A stretch of 64,000 bases of DNA from the NCBI GenBank assembly GCA_964347325.1, contig CAYFYA010000011.1, positions 1 to 64,000 of the forward strand, read 5' to 3'. How positions within the stretch are numbered: the stretch's first letter is position 1; the number at the start of each line of letters is the position of its first letter. Positions 51,544-59,035 of this stretch are shown one piece after another. Made by a program: the position numbers and the translations under genes. The notes beneath the pieces were generated by a model that did no database searches, was not told the DNA's origin, and saw only the letters and a program-made list of their open reading frames with translations. Origin of the DNA: JAJISG01 sp964347325 (GTDB taxonomy: Archaea > Thermoplasmatota > Thermoplasmata > RBG-16-68-12 > JAJISG01).

Positions 51544-54213
51544 ATGCACTGGGCCCTCCTTCTGACACCAATCCTGATCCTAGGAGTCGTTCACGTTCCA
51601 GTAGCGGTGGACGTTTCAGAGCCAGAGCCAGGCCCAAAGGTTGTCGTCGGGCCACTCCTGACGCCTCCTAGCCCCAGCGTCTACTCCACCATGCCGTACG
51701 TGCTCCAGCCCACGGGTCAGAGGGTATCCATAACGCCCGCACTCGCGGAGGAGAATCTGGCGGCCATCACCATCGAGTTCTCGGATCTTGCCGCCGACCC
51801 CGCACATACCTCCCAGTACTTCGACGACCTCCTCTTCGATACCTCCCCGGGGGCTAGCAGCGTCCATAGCTTCTACCTGGAGAACAGCTACGGCCAGACC
51901 GACATCGGCGGCACGGTCTCCGGCCAATGGTTCGTGAGCGACGAGACCATGAGCTACTACGGAGAGGACAGCAGCGGTGGTATAGACGACGCCAACGGCC
52001 CCATCTACTGTCTCACGGCCGAGGCGGTCGTCATGTCCGACCCCTTCATCGATTTCTCCCAATTCGACGCCGATGGTGACGGCGTGGTGGACCACCTGGT
52101 GGTCATCCACTCTGGCCTTGGACAGGAGAAGTCGACCAACCCCAACCTCATCTGGTCCCATCGCTGGGCCGTTATCGACGCCAGGAACTGCGGCCTCTCC
52201 ACGCGAAGCCTGGTTCGAGACGGCGTCCAGATCTACGGGTACTACATGGCCTCCGAGTCCTCCCCCATGGGGGTGTTCGCCCACGAACTCGGCCACGACT
52301 TCGGCCTGCCAGACCTCTACGATACCACGGGAAGCACCCTAGGCATAGGGGTCTGGGGTGTCATGGGAACGGGATCCTGGAACGGCAACCCGGAGGGAAC
52401 CTCACCGGCCCACTTCACGGCCTGGACAAAGGCAAAGTTGGGATGGCTGGACCTCACGGAGGTCACGTCTGCCCTCCTGGGGGCGACCATCCCTCAGGTG
52501 GAGACCAGCGCTGAGGCCTTCAGGCTCCCCATAAAGGTGTCCCCAGGCGGGGATGAGGAGTACTTCATCGTCGAGAATCGGCAGAGAGTCGGCTTCGACG
52601 CGGGTCTCCCGGGCGAAGGCCTCCTCATCTGGCACGTAGACGAGACCCGGCAGAACAACGACCTCCCCGCCGCCCGCCTAGTGGACCTGGAGGAGGCGGA
52701 CGATGGAGCTGGCTTCTTTTACGCGGACCAGCCGACCCAGCCAACGGACCCGTGGAGCGATAACCCGGAGGGCTTCAACACGCAATCCACCCCTGGCTCC
52801 AACGATAACAGCGGGGCGGACACCGGCTGGATTGTGGCGGGCATCGGGTCGTCGGGCGCGGTCATGACGGCCAACATCAGCAAGGGCATCGCCATCGACG
52901 TGGCCATCCTGGACATCGCGAAGAGGGACTTCGTGGACCTGGACAGCAGCACGGGAATCGAGGTCGTCGTCCTCAACAAGGGCCTGGCAGAGATTGAGAA
53001 TGCCAGCCTGTTCCTGAACGTCTACTTCGACACCTACGAGGAGAGCTCGAGGGTCTACAACCAGGAGACTTCCCTGCCAAGGCTGGAAGAGGGTGACACT
53101 CTTGCAGTACCCTACGCCTACACCCCCACCCAGGAGGGTCGCTACCTCATCGAGGCCTTCGTGGACGTCGAGGGAGACGAGGTGCCGGTAGACAACTACA
53201 GGATAGTCCACTTCATCGCTGGGGACCACCTCCTGCTGGAGGACGTGGAAGGGGTCGTGACGGGCTGGAGCGCGCCCACAAACCCCGGCTCCCTATACCG
53301 GTGGGAGGTGGTGGAGGACGGAGAGGGTTACGGAGAGGCCCACAGCCCGGTCCGAGCCTGGAGGTTCGGCTATATCGACCCCCAAGGCCCCGTCACTAGC
53401 TCCGACTACTACTACCTGGACAGCCCCACGATATCGATCCCCGGAGGGAACCTCAGCCTGGTCTTCTACCAGAGATATGTGCTCACTACGAGGACGGAGG
53501 GCTCACAGCTCCAGCCCCTGGAGTCGGACACCGCCACTGTGGAAGCCTCCTTCGACGGGGGGCCGTGGATCACTCTGGTCTCCTTCGAGGGAGTCCAGCT
53601 GACCTGGCGGAGGGCCCATGTGAACCTCACCTCCTACGCGGTGGGGGCCAGCGAGTTGACGATTAGGTTCAACGCCACGGGGGAGGCGATGCCCGACACG
53701 GGAGGCTGGTGGATAGACGATGTGGTGATCACGACGCAGCCCCTGGTTTCGGCGGCCTTGGTGAGACCCCTCACGAACCAGGGGACGGTGATCCCCGGCG
53801 GAAGCATCTCTTTCGATTTCATCCTGGTGAATATCGGCGACACCCTCGATGAATTCAACTTCGCTGTGGAGGGTCTGCCCAGCGATTGGGACGCCCTCAT
53901 GGGCAGCAACGAGACCTCGGCCGTCGCGGTGGAGGACTATGCCGTCTCCCTAGACGTCGACGAACAGCTCTTCCTCACCCTCATCGTGCGGGCCCCGCTC
54001 CTGGCGGAGAGGGGGGTATCCCTGGACGGGATTCTGATGGTGACGACTGCCGACCAGGATGCGGATGCGAGCTTCGTCTTCAGCGTGGAGGTCCCGGTGA
54101 CCTTCGGCTTCAACCTGGGGGGGAGGACCTTGGTAGTAGTCTTCATAGTCGCCGGCATCATGCTTGCCCTAGCCGTGGTCCTGACGGCACTGAAGAAGAG
54201 GCGGGGCTACTAA
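51544..54213 (+). CDS. Secreted, membrane-anchored M6-family metalloprotease
   Basis: An 889-residue exported protein. It opens with a signal-like stretch (MHWALLLTPILILG), then a catalytic domain with HELGHDFGLPD (zinc ligands His247 and His251, catalytic Glu248) and the calcium-like loop DADGDGVVDH, both typical of the M6/immune-inhibitor-A group. After residue 450 come several beta-sandwich domains of about 100 residues each with Asn-rich loops, and a single membrane segment with a basic end (VVVFIVAGIMLALAVVLTALKKRR) that anchors it. It probably degrades proteins outside the cell, feeding the branched-chain amino acid importer. Confidence 0.88.
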   Translation: MHWALLLTPILILGVVHVPVAVDVSEPEPGPKVVVGPLLTPPSPSVYSTMPYVLQPTGQRVSITPALAEENLAAITIEFSDLAADPAHTSQYFDDLLFDTSPGASSVHSFYLENSYGQTDIGGTVSGQWFVSDETMSYYGEDSSGGIDDANGPIYCLTAEAVVMSDPFIDFSQFDADGDGVVDHLVVIHSGLGQEKSTNPNLIWSHRWAVIDARNCGLSTRSLVRDGVQIYGYYMASESSPMGVFAHELGHDFGLPDLYDTTGSTLGIGVWGVMGTGSWNGNPEGTSPAHFTAWTKAKLGWLDLTEVTSALLGATIPQVETSAEAFRLPIKVSPGGDEEYFIVENRQRVGFDAGLPGEGLLIWHVDETRQNNDLPAARLVDLEEADDGAGFFYADQPTQPTDPWSDNPEGFNTQSTPGSNDNSGADTGWIVAGIGSSGAVMTANISKGIAIDVAILDIAKRDFVDLDSSTGIEVVVLNKGLAEIENASLFLNVYFDTYEESSRVYNQETSLPRLEEGDTLAVPYAYTPTQEGRYLIEAFVDVEGDEVPVDNYRIVHFIAGDHLLLEDVEGVVTGWSAPTNPGSLYRWEVVEDGEGYGEAHSPVRAWRFGYIDPQGPVTSSDYYYLDSPTISIPGGNLSLVFYQRYVLTTRTEGSQLQPLESDTATVEASFDGGPWITLVSFEGVQLTWRRAHVNLTSYAVGASELTIRFNATGEAMPDTGGWWIDDVVITTQPLVSAALVRPLTNQGTVIPGGSISFDFILVNIGDTLDEFNFAVEGLPSDWDALMGSNETSAVAVEDYAVSLDVDEQLFLTLIVRAPLLAERGVSLDGILMVTTADQDADASFVFSVEVPVTFGFNLGGRTLVVVFIVAGIMLALAVVLTALKKRRGY

Positions 54214-54214
54214 C

Positions 54215-54224
54215 CATTAATAGG
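54215..54224 (+). promoter_or_regulatory. TATA-like box of Hef-like helicase gene
   Basis: CATTAATAGG ends about 20 bases before GTG 54245; leaderless spacing. Confidence 0.45.
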
Positions 54225-54244
54225 ATAGCTGGTGTTTCTCGAGT

Positions 54245-55918
54245 GTGCTCCTGGACAACCCTCTCCTCGCATCCGATAGGCTGGAGGAGAGAGCATATCA
54301 GATCAACATCGCCCGATCCTGCCTCGAGAGGAGCACACTGGTAGTTCTCCCCACAGGCATGGGGAAGACGGTCATCGCCCTTCTGGTGATCGCGGAGGTC
54401 CTCCGGGAGGGTAGAGGCAAGGTCCTCTTCATGGCCCCCACGAAGCCCCTGGTGGAGCAACACGCCTCCTTCCTGAGGGCGCATGTGGACGCTACGGTGG
54501 CCCTGATGACTGGGGAGGTATCCCCGGAGGAGAGGGAACTCCTCTGGATCGAGAGGGAGGTCATCGTCTCCACGCCCCAGGTGGTAAGGAACGATCTGAA
54601 ACACGGCATCGCCTCCCTGGACAAGGTCTCCCTGGTAGTCTTTGACGAGGCCCACCGCGCAGTAGGGGACTACGCCTACGTTGAGGTTGGCGGCGCGTAC
54701 AAGGAGTGCGGGGGTCTGGTCACAGGGATGACGGCCTCCCCAGGGAGCGATCCTGAGAGAATCCTGCAGGTCTGTCGCAACCTGGGAATCGAGGGCGTGG
54801 AGATCCGAACGGAGTTCGACCCCGACGTCATCCCGTACATCCACGACGTGAAGGTGGAGCGTATCGGTGTCGACCTGCCGCAGAGTACCCGGCGGATACG
54901 GGACCTCCTGAGGTCTGCCTTCGAGGAGGTCGCCTCCAGTCTGCAGGGGAAGGGATTCCTACAGGAGAGGAGACGGCCCACGGTCAAGGACATCCTGGCC
55001 GCCCAGAGGTCGGTGCAGCAACGCCTGGCCCGCGGAGAGAAGAACTATCACCTCTACCAGGCCGCCTCGGCCGCGGCCGTCGCCCTCAAGCTCAACCACG
55101 CCATCGAACTTGTGGAGACCCAGGGACTTGTCGCTCTGAGGAGCTATGTTGAGAAGCTGAGGGAGGAGGCCGGTGAGGAGGAGAGCTCCAAGGCGTCCAA
55201 GACCCTGGTCAGGCTGCCCAAGGTTCACGAGGCCTTCAAGCTGGCCCGCGTTACCCAGCCGGAAGACCCCAAGGTTCCGAAGGTGCTGGAGGTCCTCGAA
55301 GGCCAGTTCACCCGGAAGCCCAACTCCAAGGCCATCGTATTCACCCACTTCCGGGACACTGCAGAGCTCGTCGTGGAGGAGTTGAGCGAGAAGGGCTGGG
55401 CGCGACCCTTCCGCTTCGTGGGCCAGGCCGCCCGTGGGGAGGATGCGGGCCTCAGCCAGAAGGAGCAGGTGGAATTGGTTCAGAGGTTCAAGGCGGACGA
55501 GCTCAACATCATGGTGGCCACCTCCGTCGCCGAGGAGGGGTTGGACATCCCCTCCACAGACCTGGTGGTGTTCTACGAGCCCATCCCCTCGGAGATTCGG
55601 ACGATTCAGCGACGCGGCCGAACGGGGCGTAACAGGCCCGGTCGTGTGGTGGTCATGGTGACGCGGGACAGCAGGGACGAGGCCTACCTCTACTCCGCCA
55701 AACGAAAGGAGAGACGGATGCACGAGGAGCTGGACAGACTCAGGGAGCTCCTGAAGCAGCGAATCCTGGTGGGCAAGCCCGGTGGAGGCTTCTTCATGGC
55801 GCCCAGGCTCTCGGATGAGAGCTCCCGGTACCTTGTCGCCCGAGAGAGTGAGCCGGAAGTTGTACGTCCCCAGAAGGCCCGCAAGCAGGCCTCCTTGGAG
55901 GAGTACGAGTCGGACTGA
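54245..55918 (+). CDS. Hef/MPH1-like DNA helicase without nuclease domain
   Basis: A 557-residue SF2 helicase of the Hef/FANCM branch. Motif I is LPTGMGKTV, motif II VFDEAHRAV, motif III MTASPGS, and in the second RecA domain motif V TSVAEEGLDIP and motif VI IQRRGRTGR. The helical insert between the RecA domains, typical of Hef, is present. The family's XPF-like nuclease domain is absent: the protein ends about 80 residues after motif VI in a basic tail. It should act on stalled forks, perhaps with a nuclease encoded elsewhere. A TATA-like box is about 25 bases upstream of the GTG start. Confidence 0.88.
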   Translation: MLLDNPLLASDRLEERAYQINIARSCLERSTLVVLPTGMGKTVIALLVIAEVLREGRGKVLFMAPTKPLVEQHASFLRAHVDATVALMTGEVSPEERELLWIEREVIVSTPQVVRNDLKHGIASLDKVSLVVFDEAHRAVGDYAYVEVGGAYKECGGLVTGMTASPGSDPERILQVCRNLGIEGVEIRTEFDPDVIPYIHDVKVERIGVDLPQSTRRIRDLLRSAFEEVASSLQGKGFLQERRRPTVKDILAAQRSVQQRLARGEKNYHLYQAASAAAVALKLNHAIELVETQGLVALRSYVEKLREEAGEEESSKASKTLVRLPKVHEAFKLARVTQPEDPKVPKVLEVLEGQFTRKPNSKAIVFTHFRDTAELVVEELSEKGWARPFRFVGQAARGEDAGLSQKEQVELVQRFKADELNIMVATSVAEEGLDIPSTDLVVFYEPIPSEIRTIQRRGRTGRNRPGRVVVMVTRDSRDEAYLYSAKRKERRMHEELDRLRELLKQRILVGKPGGGFFMAPRLSDESSRYLVARESEPEVVRPQKARKQASLEEYESD

Positions 55919-55922
55919 ACCT

Positions 55923-55932
55923 CCTTTATAAC
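55923..55932 (+). promoter_or_regulatory. TATA-like box of ArsR-like gene
   Basis: CCTTTATAAC ends about 21 bases before ATG 55953, so the message should be leaderless. Confidence 0.5.
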
Positions 55933-55952
55933 CGAAACCCGTAGCCCCCGAC

Positions 55953-56234
55953 ATGGAGAGGGTCCTCTGGTACCTCATCGCCGGGACCAGGGGAGGCTAC
56001 AACCGGGCCCGTATCCTTAGGCTCCTGGCCACCAAGCCACGGAACGCCCACCAGATCTCAGAGGAGCTCAGCCTCAACTACAAGACCGTCATCCACCACT
56101 TGGACCTGCTCATCAAGCACCAGCTCGTCGTCAAGCCGGTGGAGGACGCCTACGGGTCCCCCTACTTCCTCTCCAAGCAGATGGAACACTACATGCCCGT
56201 CCTGGAGAGGATTCTCGTGGAGGAGATGGGATGA
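55953..56234 (+). CDS. ArsR-type winged-helix regulator
   Basis: A 93-residue winged-helix protein with RARILRLLATKPRNAHQISEELSL in the recognition region and NYKTVIHHLDLLIKHQLVVKP completing the wing. It is an archaeal ArsR/HTH_20-like DNA-binding protein with no metal cysteines. It is immediately followed by a small three-segment membrane protein, and short GATTCTGGC-type repeats flank that gene, making it a likely regulator of it. Confidence 0.82.
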   Translation: MERVLWYLIAGTRGGYNRARILRLLATKPRNAHQISEELSLNYKTVIHHLDLLIKHQLVVKPVEDAYGSPYFLSKQMEHYMPVLERILVEEMG

Positions 56235-56250
56235 AGAGTCATTGGTGCAC

Positions 56251-56263
56251 GATTCTGGCAAAA
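56251..56263 (+). repeat. Single copy of 11-bp GATTCTGGCA repeat
   Basis: GATTCTGGCAAAA lies about 40 bases before the small membrane gene and overlaps the AT-rich block that probably contains its TATA element. It matches the tandem units at 56587-56621, pointing to a shared DNA-binding protein. Confidence 0.45.
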
Positions 56264-56298
56264 GTAGATATGGAGTCAGGCCGAAGTTGGGATCACCC

Positions 56299-56583
56299 AT
56301 GAGCATGCTCATGTACGCCAGCGTAGCGGGAGCGTCCCTGAACATCGCCCTGCTGGTGCTCCTCCTCCTGGTGTACGGGACTACCTACAGCAAGATGAGG
56401 ACCCGATTCACCCTGGGCCTGCTGATATTCGCCCTGCTCTTCCTGACTCAGAACGCTATCACCCTCTTCTCCTACGTAACCATGATGTCTTTCTACGCGG
56501 AGGCGGTCGACATGCACGTGGCCCTCTTCACCTGGGCTCAGACTGCTGGACTCGCCATCCTTCTGGTCACGACGTGGAAGTAG
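56299..56583 (+). CDS. Small three-segment membrane protein
   Basis: A 94-residue protein with three membrane segments (about residues 5-27, 38-57 and 70-90) and only short loops. It starts at ATG 56299, about 30-35 bases after an AT-rich AAAGTAGATATGG block. It is paired with the upstream ArsR-type gene; regulator plus small membrane protein pairs are common in archaea. The family is not recognised. Confidence 0.65.
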   Translation: MSMLMYASVAGASLNIALLVLLLLVYGTTYSKMRTRFTLGLLIFALLFLTQNAITLFSYVTMMSFYAEAVDMHVALFTWAQTAGLAILLVTTWK

Positions 56584-56586
56584 CCG

Positions 56587-56621
56587 GATTCTGGCATAAC
56601 TCTGGCGAGATTCCGGCATAA
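56587..56621. repeat. Three tandem 11-bp repeats, helically phased
   Basis: Three consecutive 11-bp units follow each other: GATTCTGGCAT (56587-56597), AACTCTGGCGA (56598-56608), GATTCCGGCAT (56609-56619), each keeping TC(T/C)GGC. One unit equals one helical turn, so a protein could bind all copies on one face. They lie after the small membrane gene and about 110-145 bases before the start of the secreted protein gene. Confidence 0.6.
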
Positions 56622-56731
56622 GACCATGTCACCCTCTCTTTCCTCCAGAGTCAATGTCCCGCATTAGGGAGGCGCCAAGGAGGGGCGCGTGGCGAATTCC
56701 CAGACCCCCAAGAAGGGAGGAGGTGAGAGAC

Positions 56732-57175
56732 ATGAGACACGCTTTCATAGTGGGCTTCGCGCTGGCAGCGGGCTTGCTGTTGGTCGCGGGACTCTTCGCG
56801 GTTCCCGCATTGGCCAAGCCCCCGATACGGACGCAACTCTACTACGACGGACGCCTGGTGGACGCCATCATACCAGTGCAGGGAGACGGCTCGGACGTGG
56901 AATTCAAGCCGCTACCACCGACCGCTGCGGCCTACCCGTTCGATCCCATCTACGTCTTCGTGGATTCGGCCACAGGCATGCCCCACGCCCAGGCTCCGGT
57001 CATCGGGAGTGTACCAGGAGATCGCGATTACACGGGCGGCCGGTGGCACGTGACGCTCGTCTTCGGGACCACCGCGGCCGACCCCGACATCACTTCAGTG
57101 GGGGATCTGAAGGCTGCCGGACTGGACATGATGGTTACGGACAAGTTCTTCGAGTGTCCAGTCGTCGGCAAGTAG
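56732..57175 (+). CDS. Small secreted protein of unknown function
   Basis: A 147-residue exported protein. Its signal is MRHAFIVGFALAAGLLLVAG with the cleavage region near PALAKPP, and the rest is a compact beta-rich domain with aspartates and a final cysteine in FFECPVVGK. The ATG follows a strong GGGAGGAGGTG ribosome binding site, unlike most genes here, so it uses a leader; an earlier in-frame ATG lacks such a site. The tandem 11-bp repeats lie upstream. No family is recognised. Confidence 0.68.
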   Translation: MRHAFIVGFALAAGLLLVAGLFAVPALAKPPIRTQLYYDGRLVDAIIPVQGDGSDVEFKPLPPTAAAYPFDPIYVFVDSATGMPHAQAPVIGSVPGDRDYTGGRWHVTLVFGTTAADPDITSVGDLKAAGLDMMVTDKFFECPVVGK

Positions 57176-57277
57176 GACGACTCGCCGCCCTCCACTGAGG
57201 ACACCACGTCCGCCCTCCGGCGGACCTCTCCCCTTTTTCGCTGGGAGATGAGAGCCAGATGTGGCCACCGGACTACC

Positions 57278-57286
57278 ATTATATAC
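57278..57286 (+). promoter_or_regulatory. TATA-like box of the S12-S7 cluster
   Basis: ATTATATAC is the strongest AT-rich element before the S12 gene. It lies about 37 bases before ATG 57322, and a GGGAG site lies just ahead of that ATG, so a short leader is likely. Confidence 0.55.
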
Positions 57287-57321
57287 CCCCCTAGTGTACA
57301 TCAGCGAAAGGGAGACTGATC

Positions 57322-57750
57322 ATGGCCCGTGGCCTTCACGCTGCCCGCACCCTCAAGAACCATCGCAAGCGGTACCGCTGGAGCGACCGCCACTACAAGC
57401 GTCGTCTGCTCAAGCTCAAAGAGAAGAGTGACCCCCTCGAGGGAGCCGCCCAGGCCAGGGGCATCGTCATTGAGAAGGTGGGCATCGAGGCGAAGCAGCC
57501 CAACTCCGCCATCCGGAAGTGTGTGAAGATCCAGCTCATCAAGAACGGTAGACCGATCACTGCCTTCACTCCAGGAGACGGAGCCATAAACTACATCGAC
57601 GAGCATGATGAAGTTCTGGTGGAGGGCATCGGAGGCCGCATGGGCCGCTCCTACGGGGACATCCCCGGAGTTCGCTACAAGGTGATTCAGATTAACAACG
57701 TCTCCCTCGACGAGCTCGTCCGAGGCCGAAAAGAGAAGCCTGTGAGGTAG
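57322..57750 (+). CDS. Small-subunit ribosomal protein S12
   Basis: A 142-residue protein (uS12) with the archaeal/eukaryotic features: ARTLKNHRKRYRW, QPNSAIRKCVKIQLIKNG and GGRMGRSYGDIPGVRY, the last being the conserved decoding-site loop. It sits at the start of the translation cluster and ends 4 bases before the S7 gene. Length and motifs are ordinary. It monitors codon-anticodon pairing in the small subunit. Confidence 0.96.
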   Translation: MARGLHAARTLKNHRKRYRWSDRHYKRRLLKLKEKSDPLEGAAQARGIVIEKVGIEAKQPNSAIRKCVKIQLIKNGRPITAFTPGDGAINYIDEHDEVLVEGIGGRMGRSYGDIPGVRYKVIQINNVSLDELVRGRKEKPVR

Positions 57751-57754
57751 TACC

Positions 57755-58856
57755 GTGGCGGCTAAGAAGGAGGATTCGTCCAAAGAGAAGAAACCCTCAA
57801 AGGCTGCCGCGAAGAAGGCGAAGGCGGCCCCCAAAAGGCCGGCAGCGAAGGCGGCGGCTAGTAAGGGGAAGAAACCCAAGGCAAAACCCAAGNNNNNNNN
57901 NNNNNNNNNNNNNNNNNNNNNNNNNNNNNNNNNNNNNNNNNNNNNNNNNNNNNNNNNNNNNNNNNNNNNNNNNNNNNNNNNNNNNNNNNNNNAAACCCAA
58001 GGCAAAACCCAAGAAGGCTGAGGCGAAGAAGCCGAAGACCGCCATGGAGCCTGCCAAGAAAGCCGCGAAGAAGCCGGAGAAGAAGGTCAAGGAACCCGCC
58101 AAGAAGGCGGTCAAGAAGAAACCGGTCAAGAAGGCACCTAAGAGACCCGCCAAGAAGCCCGCAAAGAAGCCGCCCGCGAAGCCGAAGGAGGAGGTTGCCC
58201 CGGCAGAGAAGGAAGAGGTAGCCGAAGAGAGGGCGGAGAAACCCGCGAAGAAGAAGGCCCCAAAGAAGGTCGCCCGGAAGGAGGCGGAATTGACCCCCCT
58301 TCTGGTCTTCGGCCGCTGGGACCTCACGGGCATCGAGATCAGGGACCAGGGGCTGGCCCGCCACATGAACCTCTCTCCGACCTTCCTGCCCCACACGGGA
58401 GGCCGCTGGGCTAACCGGCCCTTCGCGAAACAGCGGGTCAATCTCGTGGAGAGGCTCACCAACAACATGATGCGGACGGAGAAGTACACCGGGAAGAAGG
58501 GGAAGACCATCCAGGTGGTGAAAAGGGCTTTCGGGACCATCGAGAGACGGGCGAAGAAGAACCCTGTACAGGTGCTCGTGGAGGCGCTGGAGAACGCCGC
58601 TCCCAGGGAGGAGATCACCCGCCTTAGGTTCGGCGGCATCTCCGTGCCCCGGGCCGTAGACGTGGCCCCCGCTCGTCGTCTGGATCTAGCCTTACGACAT
58701 CTTTGCCGAGGTGCCGTCACAGCGACCTACAAGAACAAGAAGCCCATCCACGCGTGCCTGGCCGATGAGATCATCATGGCCGCTGGCGGGGACATAAACT
58801 CTTACGCCATCGGGAAGAAGGAAGAGATGGAGAGAGTGGCCGCATCGGCGCGGTAG
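57755..58856 (+). CDS. Ribosomal protein S7 with long Lys/Ala/Pro-rich N-terminal extension, split by assembly gap
   Basis: The frame starts at GTG 57755, is broken by a 100-N gap at 57893-57992, and continues to 58856. The C-terminal about 190 residues are a normal archaeal uS7 (FGRWDLTGIEIRDQGLARHMNLSP, QRVNLVERLTNNMMR, KNPVQVLVEALENAA, GGISVPRAVDVAPARRLDLALRHL). Before it runs a tail of roughly 135 residues made of AKKPxKK-type blocks, histone-H1-like, rich in Lys, Ala and Pro. Exactly the same 21 bases flank the gap on both sides; collapsing that overlap joins both halves in frame. S7 normally has no such tail. Confidence 0.88.
57893..57992. other. Assembly gap of 100 N inside rps7
   Basis: A 100-base placeholder in the repetitive part of the S7 tail. 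The 21 bases before it (57872-57892) are identical to the 21 bases after it (57993-58013), so the two contigs probably overlap and little or no sequence is missing; a few extra repeat units are the alternative. Confidence 0.95.
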
Positions 58857-59035
58857 GGTCGCCCAGGAGGTCTGTCATCCGTGCGGCTTGAGGGTTTCGA
58901 GGAAGGTGTTGACTCCGCGAGCGTCTAAGTCCCAGCCTTCCCCGTCCGGCCTTCACTTCGTGTCACCGTCGGGGGGGCAATCCGCAGCAGGCTTTTTGGT
59001 AGGCCACGTCTTACCATCCCGCCGGGAGCAAAGAC

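Noticed and set aside
54959..55978. 339-codon minus-strand frame over the Hef-like helicase
   Set aside because: It is the shadow of helicase coding sequence in a GC-rich genome; no motif or promoter supports it.
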